From NCBI RefSeq assembly GCF_023516435.1, contig NZ_CP097332.1, positions 2,294,001 to 2,358,000 of the forward strand: a stretch of DNA of 64,000 nt. The letters are read 5' to 3'. Source of the DNA: Jatrophihabitans telluris. GTDB lineage: Bacteria; Actinomycetota; Actinomycetes; Mycobacteriales; Jatrophihabitantaceae. Made by a program: the position numbers and the translations under genes. Below the pieces are notes generated by a model, which did not search any database, was not told the origin of the DNA, and was given only the letters and a program-made list of their open reading frames with translations. Shown in pieces: positions 1 through 9,847 of the stretch; the first letter of the stretch is position 1; each line of letters opens with the position of its first letter.

Positions 1-705
1 GGCCCCGGCGGCCGCGGCCCCGGCGGCGAGGGCGGTCGGCCAGGGCCGATAGATCACGTCGAAGACGGCCTGCTCGGGACGCCAACCGAACGCGCCGAGC
101 GGATCGGCCACCCCGGCGGGCAAGGTGGAGATGACCAGGTCGGCGGAGCCGAGTCCGGCTCCCGAGTCCAGCCTCGCGACGGTGACGGCCACGTCCAGGC
201 GCTCGGCGGTAGCGCGAAGCTCGACGGCACGGGCGGGCTCGCGCACCAGGACCGTCACGGTCTCGACATCGACGAGGGCCGCAAGCGCGGCCTGAGCCGT
301 GCCACCGGCGCCGAGCACGACGATCCGTCCACCAGCCGGCACCCCGGCCTCGGCCAGAGCGTCCCGGATCCCGATCCAGTCGGTGTTGTCGGCGTACCAG
401 TCCTCGTCGACGCGAAGCAGGGTATTGCCGGCTCCGATCGCCGCCGCCTGCGCACTGATCGAGGTCGCGACCCGCAGCACCTCTCGTTTGAGCGGCATGG
501 TGCACGAGTACCCGACCTGGTTGGGCGGTGCGTCGACCAGCAGCGCACCGAGGTCGGCCTCGGTGCATTCGATCGCGTCGTAGTGCCAACCGGTCAGGCC
601 GAGTGCGGCGTAGGCCGCGTTGTGCAGGTCCGGCGACAGCGAATGGCTCACCGGCGAACCCAGCACGGCGGCGCGCCCGCGCGCGGGATCGGCCTCAGAC
701 GCCAT
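1..705 (-). CDS. aroE: Shikimate dehydrogenase, partial (C-terminus beyond the window)
   Basis: Reduces 3-dehydroshikimate to shikimate with NADPH in the chorismate pathway, in the cytosol. The minus-strand frame is open from an ATG at 705 to the window edge, giving 235 residues of a family that is usually about 270 long, so only the C-terminus is missing. Visible signatures are PVSHSLSP near the N-terminus (substrate binding), TMPLK (catalytic Lys), ADNTDW (catalytic Asp) and GAGGTAQAA (dinucleotide-binding loop). The ATG overlaps the mltG stop by one base (TGATG), which indicates translational coupling. The order alaS-ruvX-mltG-aroE is a conserved actinobacterial arrangement. No anomalies are visible in the part seen. 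Confidence 0.95.
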   Translation of the reverse strand, partial: MASEADPARGRAAVLGSPVSHSLSPDLHNAAYAALGLTGWHYDAIECTEADLGALLVDAPPNQVGYSCTMPLKREVLRVATSISAQAAAIGAGNTLLRVDEDWYADNTDWIGIRDALAEAGVPAGGRIVVLGAGGTAQAALAALVDVETVTVLVREPARAVELRATAERLDVAVTVARLDSGAGLGSADLVISTLPAGVADPLGAFGWRPEQAVFDVIYRPWPTALAAGAAAAGA

Positions 706-1877
706 CAGCCGCAGCCCCACCCTTGCTTCTTGCACTTGTCGGCAGCGGCCAGGAACTGCGCCTCATCGGTGAAAAATCCCAGGTGCCCGGCGGCGTCGAT
801 GTTGACGTAGTACATCCAACTACCCGCCGGCGGGTTCAGTGCGCCGGAGATGGCCGCGACGCCAGGATTGCCGATCGGCGTCGGCGGCAACCCTGCATTC
901 TTGTAACTGTTGTAGGGCCCGGGGATCGAGGCGTAGACGACCTTGGCCGGGTCCTTGCCGTTCAGCTTGGCCCAGTAGGCACTGGTTGCATCCACCTGCA
1001 GGGGACGCCCGGCCGCGATCCGGTTCATGATCACCCGCGCGACCTTGGCCCGATCGGCGTCGAACTTGGCCTCGGCCTCGGCGATCGAGGCGATGATGAG
1101 CACCTTGTAGGGACTCAGATTGAGCGCCTTGGCCTTGTCCGCGACACCGAGCTGGACGTACTCGGCGCTGAACTTGTCCACCATCGACTGCAGGGCAGTG
1201 CTGGCCGTGGTGTTGTCCGAGTACTGGTAGGTCGCGGGAAACAGCAGGCCCTCGACCGAACTGACCTGCAGGTCCGACGGGATACCCAGACCTGACAGGT
1301 CCTTCGCGGCGGTCTGCAGCGCAGCGGTGCTGATCCCGGTCGCCTTGCTGATCGCGGCGAACGCCTGCAGGTAGGTGAAACCCTCGGGAATCACGAACTG
1401 CTGAACGATCAGGTTCTTCGGGTCGAGGATCGCCGTCATGGCGGCGGTGCCCGATGAGTGCAGGCGAACCTGGTACGTCCCGGGCTGGATGTCGGCGGCG
1501 CGGCCCGACTTCTTGGCCGCGTTGATGAAGGCCTGGGTCGACTTGACGACGCCCTGGTTCTTCAGGGTCACGGCGATGTCGCTCGCGCCCTGCCCGGACA
1601 CGACCTGGATCCGCACGAACTTGTCACCCGCGCCGCTGTAGTCGGCGACGGCGAAGCGACTCTTGAGGTTGTTGACCGCGATCCAGCCACCCGCTACCAC
1701 GGCGAGGATGACCAGAATGGCCAGGATCGGGGCGAGGGTGCGGTGTCGGCGAGGACGGCGACGATGCCGGTCGGTCCGGCTCTGTCGCCCTGGGACGTAA
1801 TGGTCGGACTCGGCCGGAGCGTCGGCGCCGAACAACGGATGATCGTCGTCCGGTAGTTCGTCGATCGAATGCTCCAC
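705..1877 (-). CDS. mltG: Endolytic murein transglycosylase MltG (YceG family)
   Basis: Membrane-anchored enzyme that cleaves nascent peptidoglycan strands inside the chain and helps to set glycan length. A basic cytoplasmic head is followed by one membrane helix (about residues 48-68, LAPILAILVILAVVAGGW), a LysM-like region and the YceG catalytic domain. The catalytic Glu should be the first Glu of ASIAEAEA, about residue 267. The end matches the family (NAGLPPTPIGNPG). I place the start at GTG 1877, which has AAGGGA nine bases upstream. An in-frame GTG at 1895 would add six residues but has poorer spacing. The stop overlaps the aroE start by one base. Confidence 0.92.
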   Translation of the reverse strand: MEHSIDELPDDDHPLFGADAPAESDHYVPGRQSRTDRHRRRPRRHRTLAPILAILVILAVVAGGWIAVNNLKSRFAVADYSGAGDKFVRIQVVSGQGASDIAVTLKNQGVVKSTQAFINAAKKSGRAADIQPGTYQVRLHSSGTAAMTAILDPKNLIVQQFVIPEGFTYLQAFAAISKATGISTAALQTAAKDLSGLGIPSDLQVSSVEGLLFPATYQYSDNTTASTALQSMVDKFSAEYVQLGVADKAKALNLSPYKVLIIASIAEAEAKFDADRAKVARVIMNRIAAGRPLQVDATSAYWAKLNGKDPAKVVYASIPGPYNSYKNAGLPPTPIGNPGVAAISGALNPPAGSWMYYVNIDAAGHLGFFTDEAQFLAAADKCKKQGWGCG

Positions 1878-1948
1878 AGGCGCAGATCCCTTCACTGTCC
1901 CCAGTCAGACGGCCGGCTGCTTTTCAGCCGAGCTCCGCGGCCGACGCG

Positions 1949-2428
1949 CTACTGCCCGCCTTCGGTGGCCTGCGAACCGCGCTGACGATCGAGGAACGAC
2001 TGCAGGATTTCCACCGCAGCCGCCTGGTCGACCCGGGCTCGCTGAGCGCGGCCACGGACGCCGCTCGTGGAAAGGTTACGCTGCGCAACCACGGTGGTCA
2101 TCCGCTCGTCCGCGTACACGAGCGGAATGCCGGGCATCAGGGCAGCCAGGGCAGTGCCGTACGCCCGCGCCGCCGCGACCGCCGGGCCCTCGCGGCCGGC
2201 CAGCGTTCGCGGCAGCCCGACAACGATGCCGACGCCTTCGTATTCGGCGAACAACCTTGCGAATGCGGCCAGATCCGCGTCCTGGCGGGTATCGCGGCGC
2301 AAGGTCTGCACCGGTACCGCCAGCACGCCGCGCGGGTCGCTGCGCGCCACCCCGACACGTACCGATCCAACGTCCACGGCGAACCAGACCCCCACCGGAA
2401 GCAACTCCTGTGAGTCGGGTGTGTTCAC
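1949..2428 (-). CDS. ruvX: Putative pre-16S rRNA nuclease / Holliday junction resolvase-like RuvX (YqgF)
   Basis: RNase H-fold nuclease of the YqgF family, implicated in 16S rRNA 5'-end maturation and often annotated as a Holliday junction resolvase. The 159 residues carry the family signatures: [16 protein letters not shown] (first acidic motif), [20 protein letters not shown], and the terminal acidic helix [15 protein letters not shown]. The GTG start overlaps the alaS stop by four bases (GTGA), so translation is probably coupled to alaS. The alaS-ruvX-mltG order is conserved in actinobacteria. Confidence 0.93.
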   Translation of the reverse strand: MNTPDSQELLPVGVWFAVDVGSVRVGVARSDPRGVLAVPVQTLRRDTRQDADLAAFARLFAEYEGVGIVVGLPRTLAGREGPAVAAARAYGTALAALMPGIPLVYADERMTTVVAQRNLSTSGVRGRAQRARVDQAAAVEILQSFLDRQRGSQATEGGQ

Positions 2429-5127
2429 TCAGCGCGCGCCGGTGAGCCGGCCACCGCCCGCAGGACTGCCGCCAGGGCCTCGACGATCTTTGCGGCGTCG
2501 CCCCCCGCGCCCTGGGCCAGATCGGCCTTGCCCCCGCCGCGAGCCCCGAGCACCGGCGCGAACACCTTCACCAGGTCGCCGGCGGACAGCCCCGATTGCT
2601 GCCCGGCCGGATTCACCGCCGCTACGAAGCTGACTTTCCCGTCGGTCTCCGACGTCAGCACGACCACCGCCGGGGCCGCCGCGTCCAGGCGTCCGCGCAC
2701 GTCCAAGGCGAGGGTGCGCAGGTCGTTGCCCGACACGCCCTTCGGTGCGTCGACGGCGACCACTTGGACCCCGTTGACCGACTGAGCCTGGGCGGCAAGC
2801 TGTCCGGCGCCGGCCAGCACGGCCTGGACCCGGTTGCGTTCCAGTTCCTTCTCCACGACCCGTAGCCGCTCCACGAGGGCGGCGACCCGATCGGGCACCT
2901 CCGACGGCGGCACCTTCAGCGTTTCGGACACGGCGTTCACCAGCGCCCGCTCGTTGGCCAGGTAGCGCAGCGCATCCAGGCCCACGAACGCCTCGACCCG
3001 GCGGACCCCGGCGCCGACGGAAGACTCCCCCACGACGGTCAGCGCGCCGACCTGGGAGGAGTGATCGACGTGGGTGCCACCGCACAGCTCTCGCGACCAC
3101 GGGCCGCCGATGGTGACGACCCGCACCTCGGTGTCGTAGTTCTCGCCGAACAGCGCCAAGGCGCCGAGTTCCCGAGCGCGCTGCAACGGCATGTACTCCA
3201 CCGACACCGGAAGGTCCTCGCGCAGGGCACGGTTGGACACTTCCTCGATGTCGCGTCTGGTGGTGTCGTTGAGCGCTTGGCCCCACGCGAAGTCCAGCCT
3301 GAGGTAACCGGGCTTGTTGTAGGACCCACTCTGCAGTGCGGTCGGGCCGAGTACCTCACGAAGGGCCGCATGGACGACGTGCGTCCCACTATGAGCCTGT
3401 CGGGCAGAGCGCCGCCATTCCGGATCGACCTGCGCGCGCACGACCGTGCCCGCACCGATCTCTCCGTCGGCGACCTCGACGCGGTGAACGATGAGGCCCT
3501 TCACCGGCTTCTGCACGTCGAGCACCCGCAACGTCGCGCCGTCGGAGGTAATGGTCCCCTCGTCGGCGATCTGGCCTCCGGACTCGGCGTAGAACGGTGT
3601 CTCGTCGAGTACGACCTCCACGACCTGGCCCGTCTGTGCCCTGTTCACCAGCTGCCCGTCGGCGACGATGCCGCGGACCGCGGTCTCCGTCGACAGATCG
3701 GTGTAGCCGATGAACACGGTCTCGCCCAGATCGCGCAACTGCCGGTAGGCGGGCGAATTGCCGTGCGCGGCCTTGTTGGCCTTCGAGTCGGCCTTGGCCC
3801 GCTCCCGCTGCTCGGTCATGAGCCGGTGAAAGCCCTCGGTGTCGACCGACAGTCCCTGTTCTGCGGCCATCTCCAGGGTCAGATCGATCGGGAAGCCGTA
3901 CGTGTCGTGCAGCTTGAACGCATCACTGCCCGGCAGTTTCGGACTGCCCGAACGCTGGACGTCGGCGACGGCACCTTCGAAGATGCTGGTGCCGGAAGCA
4001 AGGGTGCGGCGGAACGTCTGCTCCTCCGAGTACGCGATCATCGCGATGCGTTCGAAGTTGGTGGCCAGTTCCGGGTACGACGGCGCCATGCAGTCGCGCG
4101 CCACCGGGAACAGCTCCGGCAGCGATTCGGCCTCCCAGCCGAGCAGGCGCATCGACCGGATCGCCCGGCGCAGGATCCGTCGCAACACGTAGCCACGGCC
4201 TTCGTTGGACGGCGTGACCCCGTCACCGATGAGCATCAGCGCTGTGCGGATGTGGTCGGCGACCACACGCAGGCGGACGTCGTCGGGGTGGGACTGGCTG
4301 GCCGCGTGGCCGGAATGCTCGCCGTACTTCTTGCCGGTCAGCTGCGCGGCGCGGTCCAGGACCGGCTTGGTCTCGTCGATCTCGTAGAGATTGTCAACGC
4401 CTTGCAGCAAGGCGGCCATCCGCTCCATGCCCATGCCGGTGTCGATGTTCTTGGCCGGCAGCTCGCCCAGGATCGGGTAGTTCTCCTTGTCGCTGCCGGC
4501 GCCTCGCTCGTTCTGCATGAAGACGAGGTTCCAGAACTCCATGTACCGGTCCTCGTCGACCTCGGGACCGCCCGGCTCGCCGTAGTCGGGACCACGGTCG
4601 TAGTACAGCTCGCTGCACGGTCCACACGGGCCCGGGATGCCCATCGACCAGAAGTTGTCCGCCTTGCCACGGCGGACGATTCGCTCCAGGGGCAGGCCGA
4701 TCACCCGGTGCCAGATGTCGATGGCCTCGTCGTCGTCCAGGTAGACCGTCGCCCAGATCCGCTCCGGGTCCAGACCGAAGCCACCGTCGTCCTGGGACTT
4801 GGTCGACAGCTCCCAGGCGAGGGTGATTGCTTCCTCCTTGAAGTAGTCACCGAAGGAGAAGTTGCCGTTCATCTGGAAGAAGGTGCCGTGGCGGGTGGTC
4901 TTGCCGACCTCTTCGATGTCCTGGGTGCGGATGCACTTCTGCACGCTGGTCGCCCGTTGCCACGGCGCCGCCTGCTGGCCGATGAAGTACGGGACGAACT
5001 GCACCATTCCCGCGTTGATGAAGAGCAGGTTGGGGTCGTCGAAGGGTAACGGGGCGCTCGGCACCACCGTGTGGCCGTTCGCCTCGAAATGCGCGAGGAA
5101 CCGCCGACGTATCTCGGCAGAGCGCAT
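2425..5127 (-). CDS. alaS: Alanyl-tRNA synthetase
   Basis: Class II synthetase that charges tRNA-Ala. At 900 residues it is full length. In order it has the aminoacylation core ([36 protein letters not shown]), a tRNA-recognition region, the editing domain with Zn-binding [11 protein letters not shown] and [10 protein letters not shown], and a C-Ala domain ending in [15 protein letters not shown]. The ATG at 5127 is preceded by AAGGAG in the stretch that reads tactcctt on the plus strand. This is the first gene of the alaS-ruvX-mltG-aroE unit. Bases 5128-5270 upstream hold no convincing gene and probably carry the promoter. Confidence 0.98.
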   Translation of the reverse strand: MRSAEIRRRFLAHFEANGHTVVPSAPLPFDDPNLLFINAGMVQFVPYFIGQQAAPWQRATSVQKCIRTQDIEEVGKTTRHGTFFQMNGNFSFGDYFKEEAITLAWELSTKSQDDGGFGLDPERIWATVYLDDDEAIDIWHRVIGLPLERIVRRGKADNFWSMGIPGPCGPCSELYYDRGPDYGEPGGPEVDEDRYMEFWNLVFMQNERGAGSDKENYPILGELPAKNIDTGMGMERMAALLQGVDNLYEIDETKPVLDRAAQLTGKKYGEHSGHAASQSHPDDVRLRVVADHIRTALMLIGDGVTPSNEGRGYVLRRILRRAIRSMRLLGWEAESLPELFPVARDCMAPSYPELATNFERIAMIAYSEEQTFRRTLASGTSIFEGAVADVQRSGSPKLPGSDAFKLHDTYGFPIDLTLEMAAEQGLSVDTEGFHRLMTEQRERAKADSKANKAAHGNSPAYRQLRDLGETVFIGYTDLSTETAVRGIVADGQLVNRAQTGQVVEVVLDETPFYAESGGQIADEGTITSDGATLRVLDVQKPVKGLIVHRVEVADGEIGAGTVVRAQVDPEWRRSARQAHSGTHVVHAALREVLGPTALQSGSYNKPGYLRLDFAWGQALNDTTRRDIEEVSNRALREDLPVSVEYMPLQRARELGALALFGENYDTEVRVVTIGGPWSRELCGGTHVDHSSQVGALTVVGESSVGAGVRRVEAFVGLDALRYLANERALVNAVSETLKVPPSEVPDRVAALVERLRVVEKELERNRVQAVLAGAGQLAAQAQSVNGVQVVAVDAPKGVSGNDLRTLALDVRGRLDAAAPAVVVLTSETDGKVSFVAAVNPAGQQSGLSAGDLVKVFAPVLGARGGGKADLAQGAGGDAAKIVEALAAVLRAVAGSPARAE

Positions 5128-5270
5128 GGCAATACTCCTTCTGCGGTGCGGATCTCCAACCCGGAACCGCCCGCCGGAGACTCCGGCGTGACGATCGCCG
5201 GGCTGGTACCCGGTGGGTCGTGGTCAGGCCACGCTCACGCGTGCCCGTCCACATTCAAGCCTAAGCCGGG

Positions 5271-5513
5271 TCAGCGACCGCTTTCGGGCGCACCGTCGAA
5301 GCCCGCGGCGTCGCGAAGTTCGGTCTCGCGCTGCGACATCGCCGCGCGCACGTCGTCGGTGAAGTCTCGCAAGGCGTAGGCCAGCTCGTTCAGTCCGGAC
5401 GACAGGCTGCCGGCGATACCCTGCGGAGTCAGCTTCTGCGCTGCCTGGGACAGCTTTCGGAAGATGAGAACGCCCAGGGTCGCACCCAGAGCCAGCCAGA
5501 ACAGGCGCCGCAT
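5271..5513 (-). CDS. Small hypothetical protein with N-terminal membrane segment
   Basis: An 80-residue protein with a hydrophobic N-terminus (LFWLALGATLGVLIF, about residues 4-18) and a charged, helical C-terminal half (ELAYALRDFTDDVRAAMSQRETEL). It starts one base after the stop of the upstream DUF948-type gene, so the two are almost certainly co-translated. Similar small proteins accompany DUF948 genes upstream of alaS in actinobacteria, but I cannot assign a function. No catalytic motif is visible. Confidence 0.75.
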   Translation of the reverse strand: MRRLFWLALGATLGVLIFRKLSQAAQKLTPQGIAGSLSSGLNELAYALRDFTDDVRAAMSQRETELRDAAGFDGAPESGR

Positions 5514-5514
5514 G

Positions 5515-5919
5515 TCAGTGGCTCCGCCGGTGCGAGCGGCGGTCCCGTCGGGCGGTGACGACGGCCTGGGCGTCCTGACGCTTCTTCACGCTCGAGCGCA
5601 CGCCGTAGGAGAAGGCGGCGACCTTGATCAGCGGGCTGCCCACGGTCGCCGAGACCAGCGAGGTGAGCGCGGCGGCGTTCGTGGTCATCGAGCTGACGCC
5701 CTTGGTGATTCCCTCGACCTGGTCGAGCTGGCTGTTGACGTTGGCGACGGTGGTGTGCGCCTCGGCCAGCAACGGCGCCGCACCCTCGTGGGTCTTGCGG
5801 ATCGCCAGGGTCGCCTCGTCGAGGGTCTTGCCGAGCTTGAGCAGCGGCACCGCCAGCAACAACACGAGCAGCACGAACGCACCGGCGGCGATCAACCCCG
5901 CCACAGCACCAGCAGACAC
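5515..5919 (-). CDS. DUF948-type membrane-anchored protein
   Basis: A 134-residue protein with one N-terminal membrane helix (AGLIAAGAFVLLVLLLAVPLL) and then a coiled-coil-like stretch (KLGKTLDEATLAIRKTHEGAAPLLAEAHTTV, described here by composition) typical of DUF948. The basic tail is rich in Arg and His. The GTG start at 5919 has AAGGAGG eight bases upstream. It forms a two-gene unit with the 80-residue gene that follows one base after its stop. Function is unknown in the family; a role in envelope or chemotaxis-like signalling has been guessed from topology only. Confidence 0.75.
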   Translation of the reverse strand: MSAGAVAGLIAAGAFVLLVLLLAVPLLKLGKTLDEATLAIRKTHEGAAPLLAEAHTTVANVNSQLDQVEGITKGVSSMTTNAAALTSLVSATVGSPLIKVAAFSYGVRSSVKKRQDAQAVVTARRDRRSHRRSH

Positions 5920-6001
5920 TGACTGGCCTCCTTCTTCTGGAACGTCGTGGGTCTCTGACGTCGGAGCAGACCCTACCGGGTACCCGTGGACGCGCCCTCG
6001 C

Positions 6002-7369
6002 CTACGGCCGCAATCGGCCTCGTATCACCGCGCGCAGCTTGCTCAGCCGTTCGGCGATCGGCCGCTCCGCGCCTCGACCGGCCGGTCGGTAGTAGTCGCG
6101 GCCGACCAGTTCGTCCGGCGGGTACTGCTGGCCGGCCACACCCTCGGGCAGCGAATGCGGGTAGATGTAGGTCTGGGCGTGTCCAAGCTTGGCCGCGCCC
6201 TTGTAGTGGCCGTCGCGCAAAGCCATCGGAACCGCGCCCGCCAGGCCGCCGCGGACGTCGGCGATGGCGTCGTCGATCGCACTGACCACGGCATTCGACT
6301 TCGGCGCCAGCGCCAGATGGATCGTGGCCTGGGCGAGATTGATGCGCGCCTCCGGCATCCCGATCAGGGCCACGGCATCCGCGGCCGCGGTGGCGGCAAG
6401 CAGCGCCGTCGGGTCGGCCAGGCCGATGTCCTCACTGGCGTGCACCACGAGCCGGCGCGCGATGAACCGCGGATCCTCGCCGGCCACGATCATGCGGGCA
6501 AGATAATGCAGCGCCGCGTCGACGTCCGATCCGCGGATCGACTTGATGAAGGCACTGATGACGTCGTAGTGCTGGTCGCCGTCCCGGTCGTAGCGGACCG
6601 CAGCCGAATCCACAGCGAGCTCGAGCCGCTCCAGGCCGATCTCGGACTGCCCGTCCGCGATGGCCGAGCCGGCCGCTGCCTCCAGCGCGGTGAGCGCCCG
6701 GCGCGCGTCCCCGCCGGCCACGCGCAGCAGGTGCGCCATCGCCTCCCCCGACAGCCGGACGGTGTCGCCCAAGCCCCGTTCGTCGGACAGGGCCCGCTCC
6801 ACCAGGCCGCGAATGTCGTCGTCGGTCAACGGCTGCAAGGTCAACAGCAGGCTGCGCGACAGCAACGGCGAGACCATGGAGAAGAACGGATTCTCGGTGG
6901 TGGCCGCCACCAGCGTCACCGTCCGCGCTTCGACCGCCGCCAGCAGGGAGTCCTGCTGGGTCTTGGAGAAACGGTGGATCTCGTCGATGAACAGCACGGT
7001 AGGACGGCCGCCGTGCTCCAGGGTTCGCTTGGCGGTCTCGATCACCGCGCGCACGTCCTTCACCCCGGCGTTGAGCGCCGACAGCTGCACGAACCGTCGG
7101 CTGGATGCCGTCGACACGATCGAGGCCAGGCTGGTCTTGCCCGTGCCGGGCGGCCCGAAGAGGATGACCGACATGGGGGCGTCACCCTCGACCAACCGAC
7201 GCAGCGGCGAGCCCGGGCCCAGCAGGTGTTGCTGGCCTACGACCTCGTCCAGCGTCCGGGGGCGCATCCGCACCGCCAGCGGTGCGGTCGCGTCGGTCGG
7301 CTCGCCGAACGATGCCACGGCGTCCGACCCCGGCTCCGCGGAATCCGCCTCCTGCCCGAACAGTGTCAT
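6002..7369 (-). CDS. rarA: Replication-associated recombination protein RarA (MgsA/WRNIP1 family AAA ATPase)
   Basis: AAA+ clamp-loader-like ATPase that acts at stalled replication forks. Its 455 residues contain Walker [13 protein letters not shown], Walker [10 protein letters not shown], sensor ATTENPFF, and the C-terminal tetramerisation domain ([43 protein letters not shown]). The length fits the family. The ATG at 7369 lies six bases after the stop of the upstream repeat-rich membrane protein, so the two may be co-transcribed. It is located near alaS, as in mycobacteria. Confidence 0.96.
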   Translation of the reverse strand: MTLFGQEADSAEPGSDAVASFGEPTDATAPLAVRMRPRTLDEVVGQQHLLGPGSPLRRLVEGDAPMSVILFGPPGTGKTSLASIVSTASSRRFVQLSALNAGVKDVRAVIETAKRTLEHGGRPTVLFIDEIHRFSKTQQDSLLAAVEARTVTLVAATTENPFFSMVSPLLSRSLLLTLQPLTDDDIRGLVERALSDERGLGDTVRLSGEAMAHLLRVAGGDARRALTALEAAAGSAIADGQSEIGLERLELAVDSAAVRYDRDGDQHYDVISAFIKSIRGSDVDAALHYLARMIVAGEDPRFIARRLVVHASEDIGLADPTALLAATAAADAVALIGMPEARINLAQATIHLALAPKSNAVVSAIDDAIADVRGGLAGAVPMALRDGHYKGAAKLGHAQTYIYPHSLPEGVAGQQYPPDELVGRDYYRPAGRGAERPIAERLSKLRAVIRGRLRP

Positions 7370-7375
7370 CGCGAG

Positions 7376-8773
7376 CTAGCTCGGCGAGTAACGAGCGGCG
7401 AAGAGCAGCTTGATGTAGCTGGTCAGGACCGCACCTGGATCGGCGCTTCCGTTCGAGCACAGTTTCAGCGCAACCCACTTGGAGCCGCTGAGGTAGCGCC
7501 CGACCGTGTAGGACTGGCAGCCAGGACGAGCAGCCAGCGCATAGACGTGTACGGCGGTGCTCGGTGAGGCAACCGGGGTCGCTCCGCTCTGGCGCTCCGT
7601 CATGATCTGACCGACGACCGCGGTGCGGGCTTTCGCCGCACTGGCGCAGGGGAAGGCGGCCAGAGTCAGCGTCCATTTCGCGGTCGCGTCGGCGATCGAC
7701 TGCACCGGACCCTGGGTGGCTCCGCAGGACTGCAGGGCCGCCGTCTCGCCGGCGTCGGTCGCGCCCTGACCCAACGCGCCCTGCATGGTCCGGACCCCGT
7801 AGGCGGTGGTCCTGGCCGGGCCCGCGGGCGCGACGAGGCTGGCGGCCGGGGCGATCGTTTTCGACGGAGCCGACTTCGGAGAGCTCGGCTTCGTCGAAGG
7901 GCCAGGCGTCCGGGCCAGGCTCGTGGAAGTCGCGGTCGCGCGCGCGGTCGCGCTGGGCCGTGAGGCGCTCGGCGACGTGGAGCTCTGGGTGAGCGCCACG
8001 CCGACCGCGATGGCGATCAACAGGACCAGCACGACCGCGCCGGCCGCGATCAAACCGCTGCGTCCCGGCCCTCGGGAGCGGTTGGGGTCCCGTCGCGGCG
8101 CGGGCTGGGACGGGGGCTGGGACGGGGGCTGGAACGAGGGCTGGGACGGGGGCTGGAACGAGGGCTGGAACGAGGGCTGGGACGGGGGCTGGGACGGGGG
8201 CAGGTACGGAGGCGGCGGGCTTGAGTCAGGCTCAGGCCCGGGAAGCCGGGGCAGTACCCAGGTCTCGTTCGTCGCGGCGGCAGCGGGCAGGTCCAGCGCG
8301 ATGGCACCAGGGCTGCCCGGCGGCGGTGGCGCGTCGCCGGTGGCCTGCTGAACCCAGGCCGGGACAGCGAGGTCCAAGTCGTCGACCGGGTCCAGGGGCT
8401 CGTCCACAGGTACGGGAATCGCGGTGCCCGGGCGGTGCTCCCACGGCGACGGTGGGGCGGCAGGAGTGAGGGCCTCGGGGGCCGGAGGTTCAGAAGCCGG
8501 AGGTTCAGAGGCCGGAGGTTCAGAGGCCGGAGGTTCAGAGGCCGGAGGTTCAGAGGCCGAAGGTTCAGAGGCCGAAGGTTCAGAGGCCGAAGGTTCAGAG
8601 GCAGGGGCGCCCGACGCGAGCGGCTCACGGCCCGGCACCGACCCGGTCGGGTCACTGTTACCGGAGGGCTCCGGCGGAAGAAGCCGTGCGCGGAGCTGAA
8701 AGTACTCGGGCAACCGGAGCTCGCCGCGCCGCAGGCGTTCGTCCAGCTCGTGCAGCTGCTCCTGGCTGTCCAC
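7376..8773 (-). CDS. Repeat-rich single-pass membrane protein with SHOCT-like N-terminus
   Basis: Function not recognised. From GTG 8773 the protein has 465 residues. It has a short helical N-terminus (LHELDERLRRGELRLPEYFQ, SHOCT-like), a long Pro/Ser/Glu-rich region with two tandem-repeat tracts, one membrane helix (LIAAGAVVLVLLIAIAVGVAL) and an extracytoplasmic Ser/Thr/Ala linker. It ends in a C-terminal domain with four Cys that may form disulfides. The start choice rests on AGGAGG seven bases before GTG 8773. The frame stays open to 8935, but no comparable ribosome site is seen there. It runs directly into rarA. It could be a cell-surface sensor or anchor; this is inference from topology. 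Confidence 0.75.
   Translation of the reverse strand: MDSQEQLHELDERLRRGELRLPEYFQLRARLLPPEPSGNSDPTGSVPGREPLASGAPASEPSASEPSASEPSASEPPASEPPASEPPASEPPASEPPAPEALTPAAPPSPWEHRPGTAIPVPVDEPLDPVDDLDLAVPAWVQQATGDAPPPPGSPGAIALDLPAAAATNETWVLPRLPGPEPDSSPPPPYLPPSQPPSQPSFQPSFQPPSQPSFQPPSQPPSQPAPRRDPNRSRGPGRSGLIAAGAVVLVLLIAIAVGVALTQSSTSPSASRPSATARATATSTSLARTPGPSTKPSSPKSAPSKTIAPAASLVAPAGPARTTAYGVRTMQGALGQGATDAGETAALQSCGATQGPVQSIADATAKWTLTLAAFPCASAAKARTAVVGQIMTERQSGATPVASPSTAVHVYALAARPGCQSYTVGRYLSGSKWVALKLCSNGSADPGAVLTSYIKLLFAARYSPS
8102..8209. repeat. 12-bp tandem repeat, about nine units, inside the membrane-protein gene
   Basis: Units of the form GGGCTGGGACGG, with a GGGCTGGAACGA variant, run head to tail in frame. 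On the minus strand they encode a Ser-Gln-Pro / Phe-Gln-Pro tract (PSQP and PSFQP blocks) just before the membrane helix. The period is a multiple of three, so copy-number change would alter length without a frameshift. Confidence 0.9.
8481..8600. repeat. 15-bp tandem repeat, eight units, inside the membrane-protein gene
   Basis: Eight consecutive 15-bp units (GCCGGAGGTTCAGAG, with GCCGAAGGTTCAGAG variants in the last three) encode repeated EPPAS / EPSAS pentapeptides on the minus strand. The near-identity of the units at DNA level indicates recent expansion. Confidence 0.92.
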
Positions 8774-8992
8774 CGGTCGTCCTCCTGGCTCTGCTCGCTT
8801 GCTGGTCCTACCGTTTGCTGGTTGCGCGCGTCCCGCTGATGCCGTCGCTCTGCCTCGCGTGGCCGCCGGGCACGTGGCGCGCTCCCCGTCGGTGACGCAC
8901 CCCAGTCTGCCCGAGTCGGCGGCGCTCGGTACCACAGGCTCACCGCCCTACACTCGGCTCGACAGATCATCTCGGGCCGATGGGGGAATTTC

Positions 8993-9847
8993 GTGGCGGT
9001 GATGAGCACGCGTAGGCGGGTCATCCGGCTCGCCTTCGCCGACGACGGCACCTTGCGCGAGTCCGACGGGCGAGGCGACGACCTGTCGGCCGAAGCGCCG
9101 CTGAATCTGGTCGTCGACGGCACCGTCATCGCGACCCTGATGCGCACGCCTGGCCACGACGTCGAACTGGCGGCGGGGTGGCTGGTCGTGGAGTCGAGCC
9201 TGCATCGCCCCGACCAGCTGCTCCAGCTGCGGCAGTGCCGGACCGAGGACGATCTGGACGCCCGAGCCGAGGACGCCGGCGGTCGCGGGGTGGACCAGGT
9301 GCACCTGACCCTCGCCCCGGACGTGACCCCTCCGCAGCCACGCGCGTGGGTGACCGGGACCTCGTGCGGCGTCTGCAGCGCCGATGTGCTGGACCTGGCT
9401 CCGTTGCGGTGGGCCCCGGCGAGCACTTCGGGCTGGCGGGTCAGCCCCGAGGTACTGCAGGAACTGCCGGACCGGGTTCGCACCCAGCAGAAGACCTTCC
9501 AGCGCACCGGTTCGCTGCACGCCGCCGCGCTGGCCACCAACCGCGGCGAGTTGCTGGTCGTGCGCGAGGACGTCGGCCGGCACAACGCGGTCGACAAGGT
9601 TCACGGCTGGGCGCTGCTCGACAGCCGGCTGCCCGCCACCGATCTGTTGCTGGTCGTCAGCGGTCGGGTGTCCTTCGAGATCGTGCAGAAGGCAGTGGCT
9701 TCCGCGGTCGCTGGAATCGTCGCGGTCTCAGCCCCGTCGGATCTGGCCGTCGATCTTGCCCGCGAGCACGGCCTGCTGCTGGCGGGCATGGTTCGGCCCG
9801 GTCGGTTGAACCTCTACTCGGGCGAGGATCGGGTGGTTGGCCTCTGA
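8993..9847 (+). CDS. fdhD: Formate dehydrogenase accessory sulfurtransferase FdhD
   Basis: Carries sulfur from a cysteine desulfurase to the molybdenum cofactor of formate dehydrogenases. The 284 residues show the family signatures: NLVVDGTVIATLMRTPGHD near the N-terminus, the sulfur-carrying Cys pair in TSCGVCSAD, and VREDVGRHNAVDKV. The GTG at 8993 follows TGGGGGAATTTC; an in-frame ATG at 9002 is a fallback. No formate dehydrogenase structural gene is in the window. The molybdate importer modABC at 53-56 kb fits the same cofactor economy. The 3' end overlaps the convergent thioesterase gene by 34 bases. Confidence 0.95.
   Translation: MAVMSTRRRVIRLAFADDGTLRESDGRGDDLSAEAPLNLVVDGTVIATLMRTPGHDVELAAGWLVVESSLHRPDQLLQLRQCRTEDDLDARAEDAGGRGVDQVHLTLAPDVTPPQPRAWVTGTSCGVCSADVLDLAPLRWAPASTSGWRVSPEVLQELPDRVRTQQKTFQRTGSLHAAALATNRGELLVVREDVGRHNAVDKVHGWALLDSRLPATDLLLVVSGRVSFEIVQKAVASAVAGIVAVSAPSDLAVDLAREHGLLLAGMVRPGRLNLYSGEDRVVGL

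Noticed and set aside
3061-5049. 662-codon open frame on the plus strand opposite alaS
   Set aside because: It mirrors alaS codon structure in GC-rich DNA, its translation has no recognisable domain, and it has no ribosome site.
9814-9847. Overlap of fdhD and thioesterase as a functional antisense device
   Set aside because: A 34-base convergent 3' overlap is ordinary in compact genomes and shows no structure of its own.
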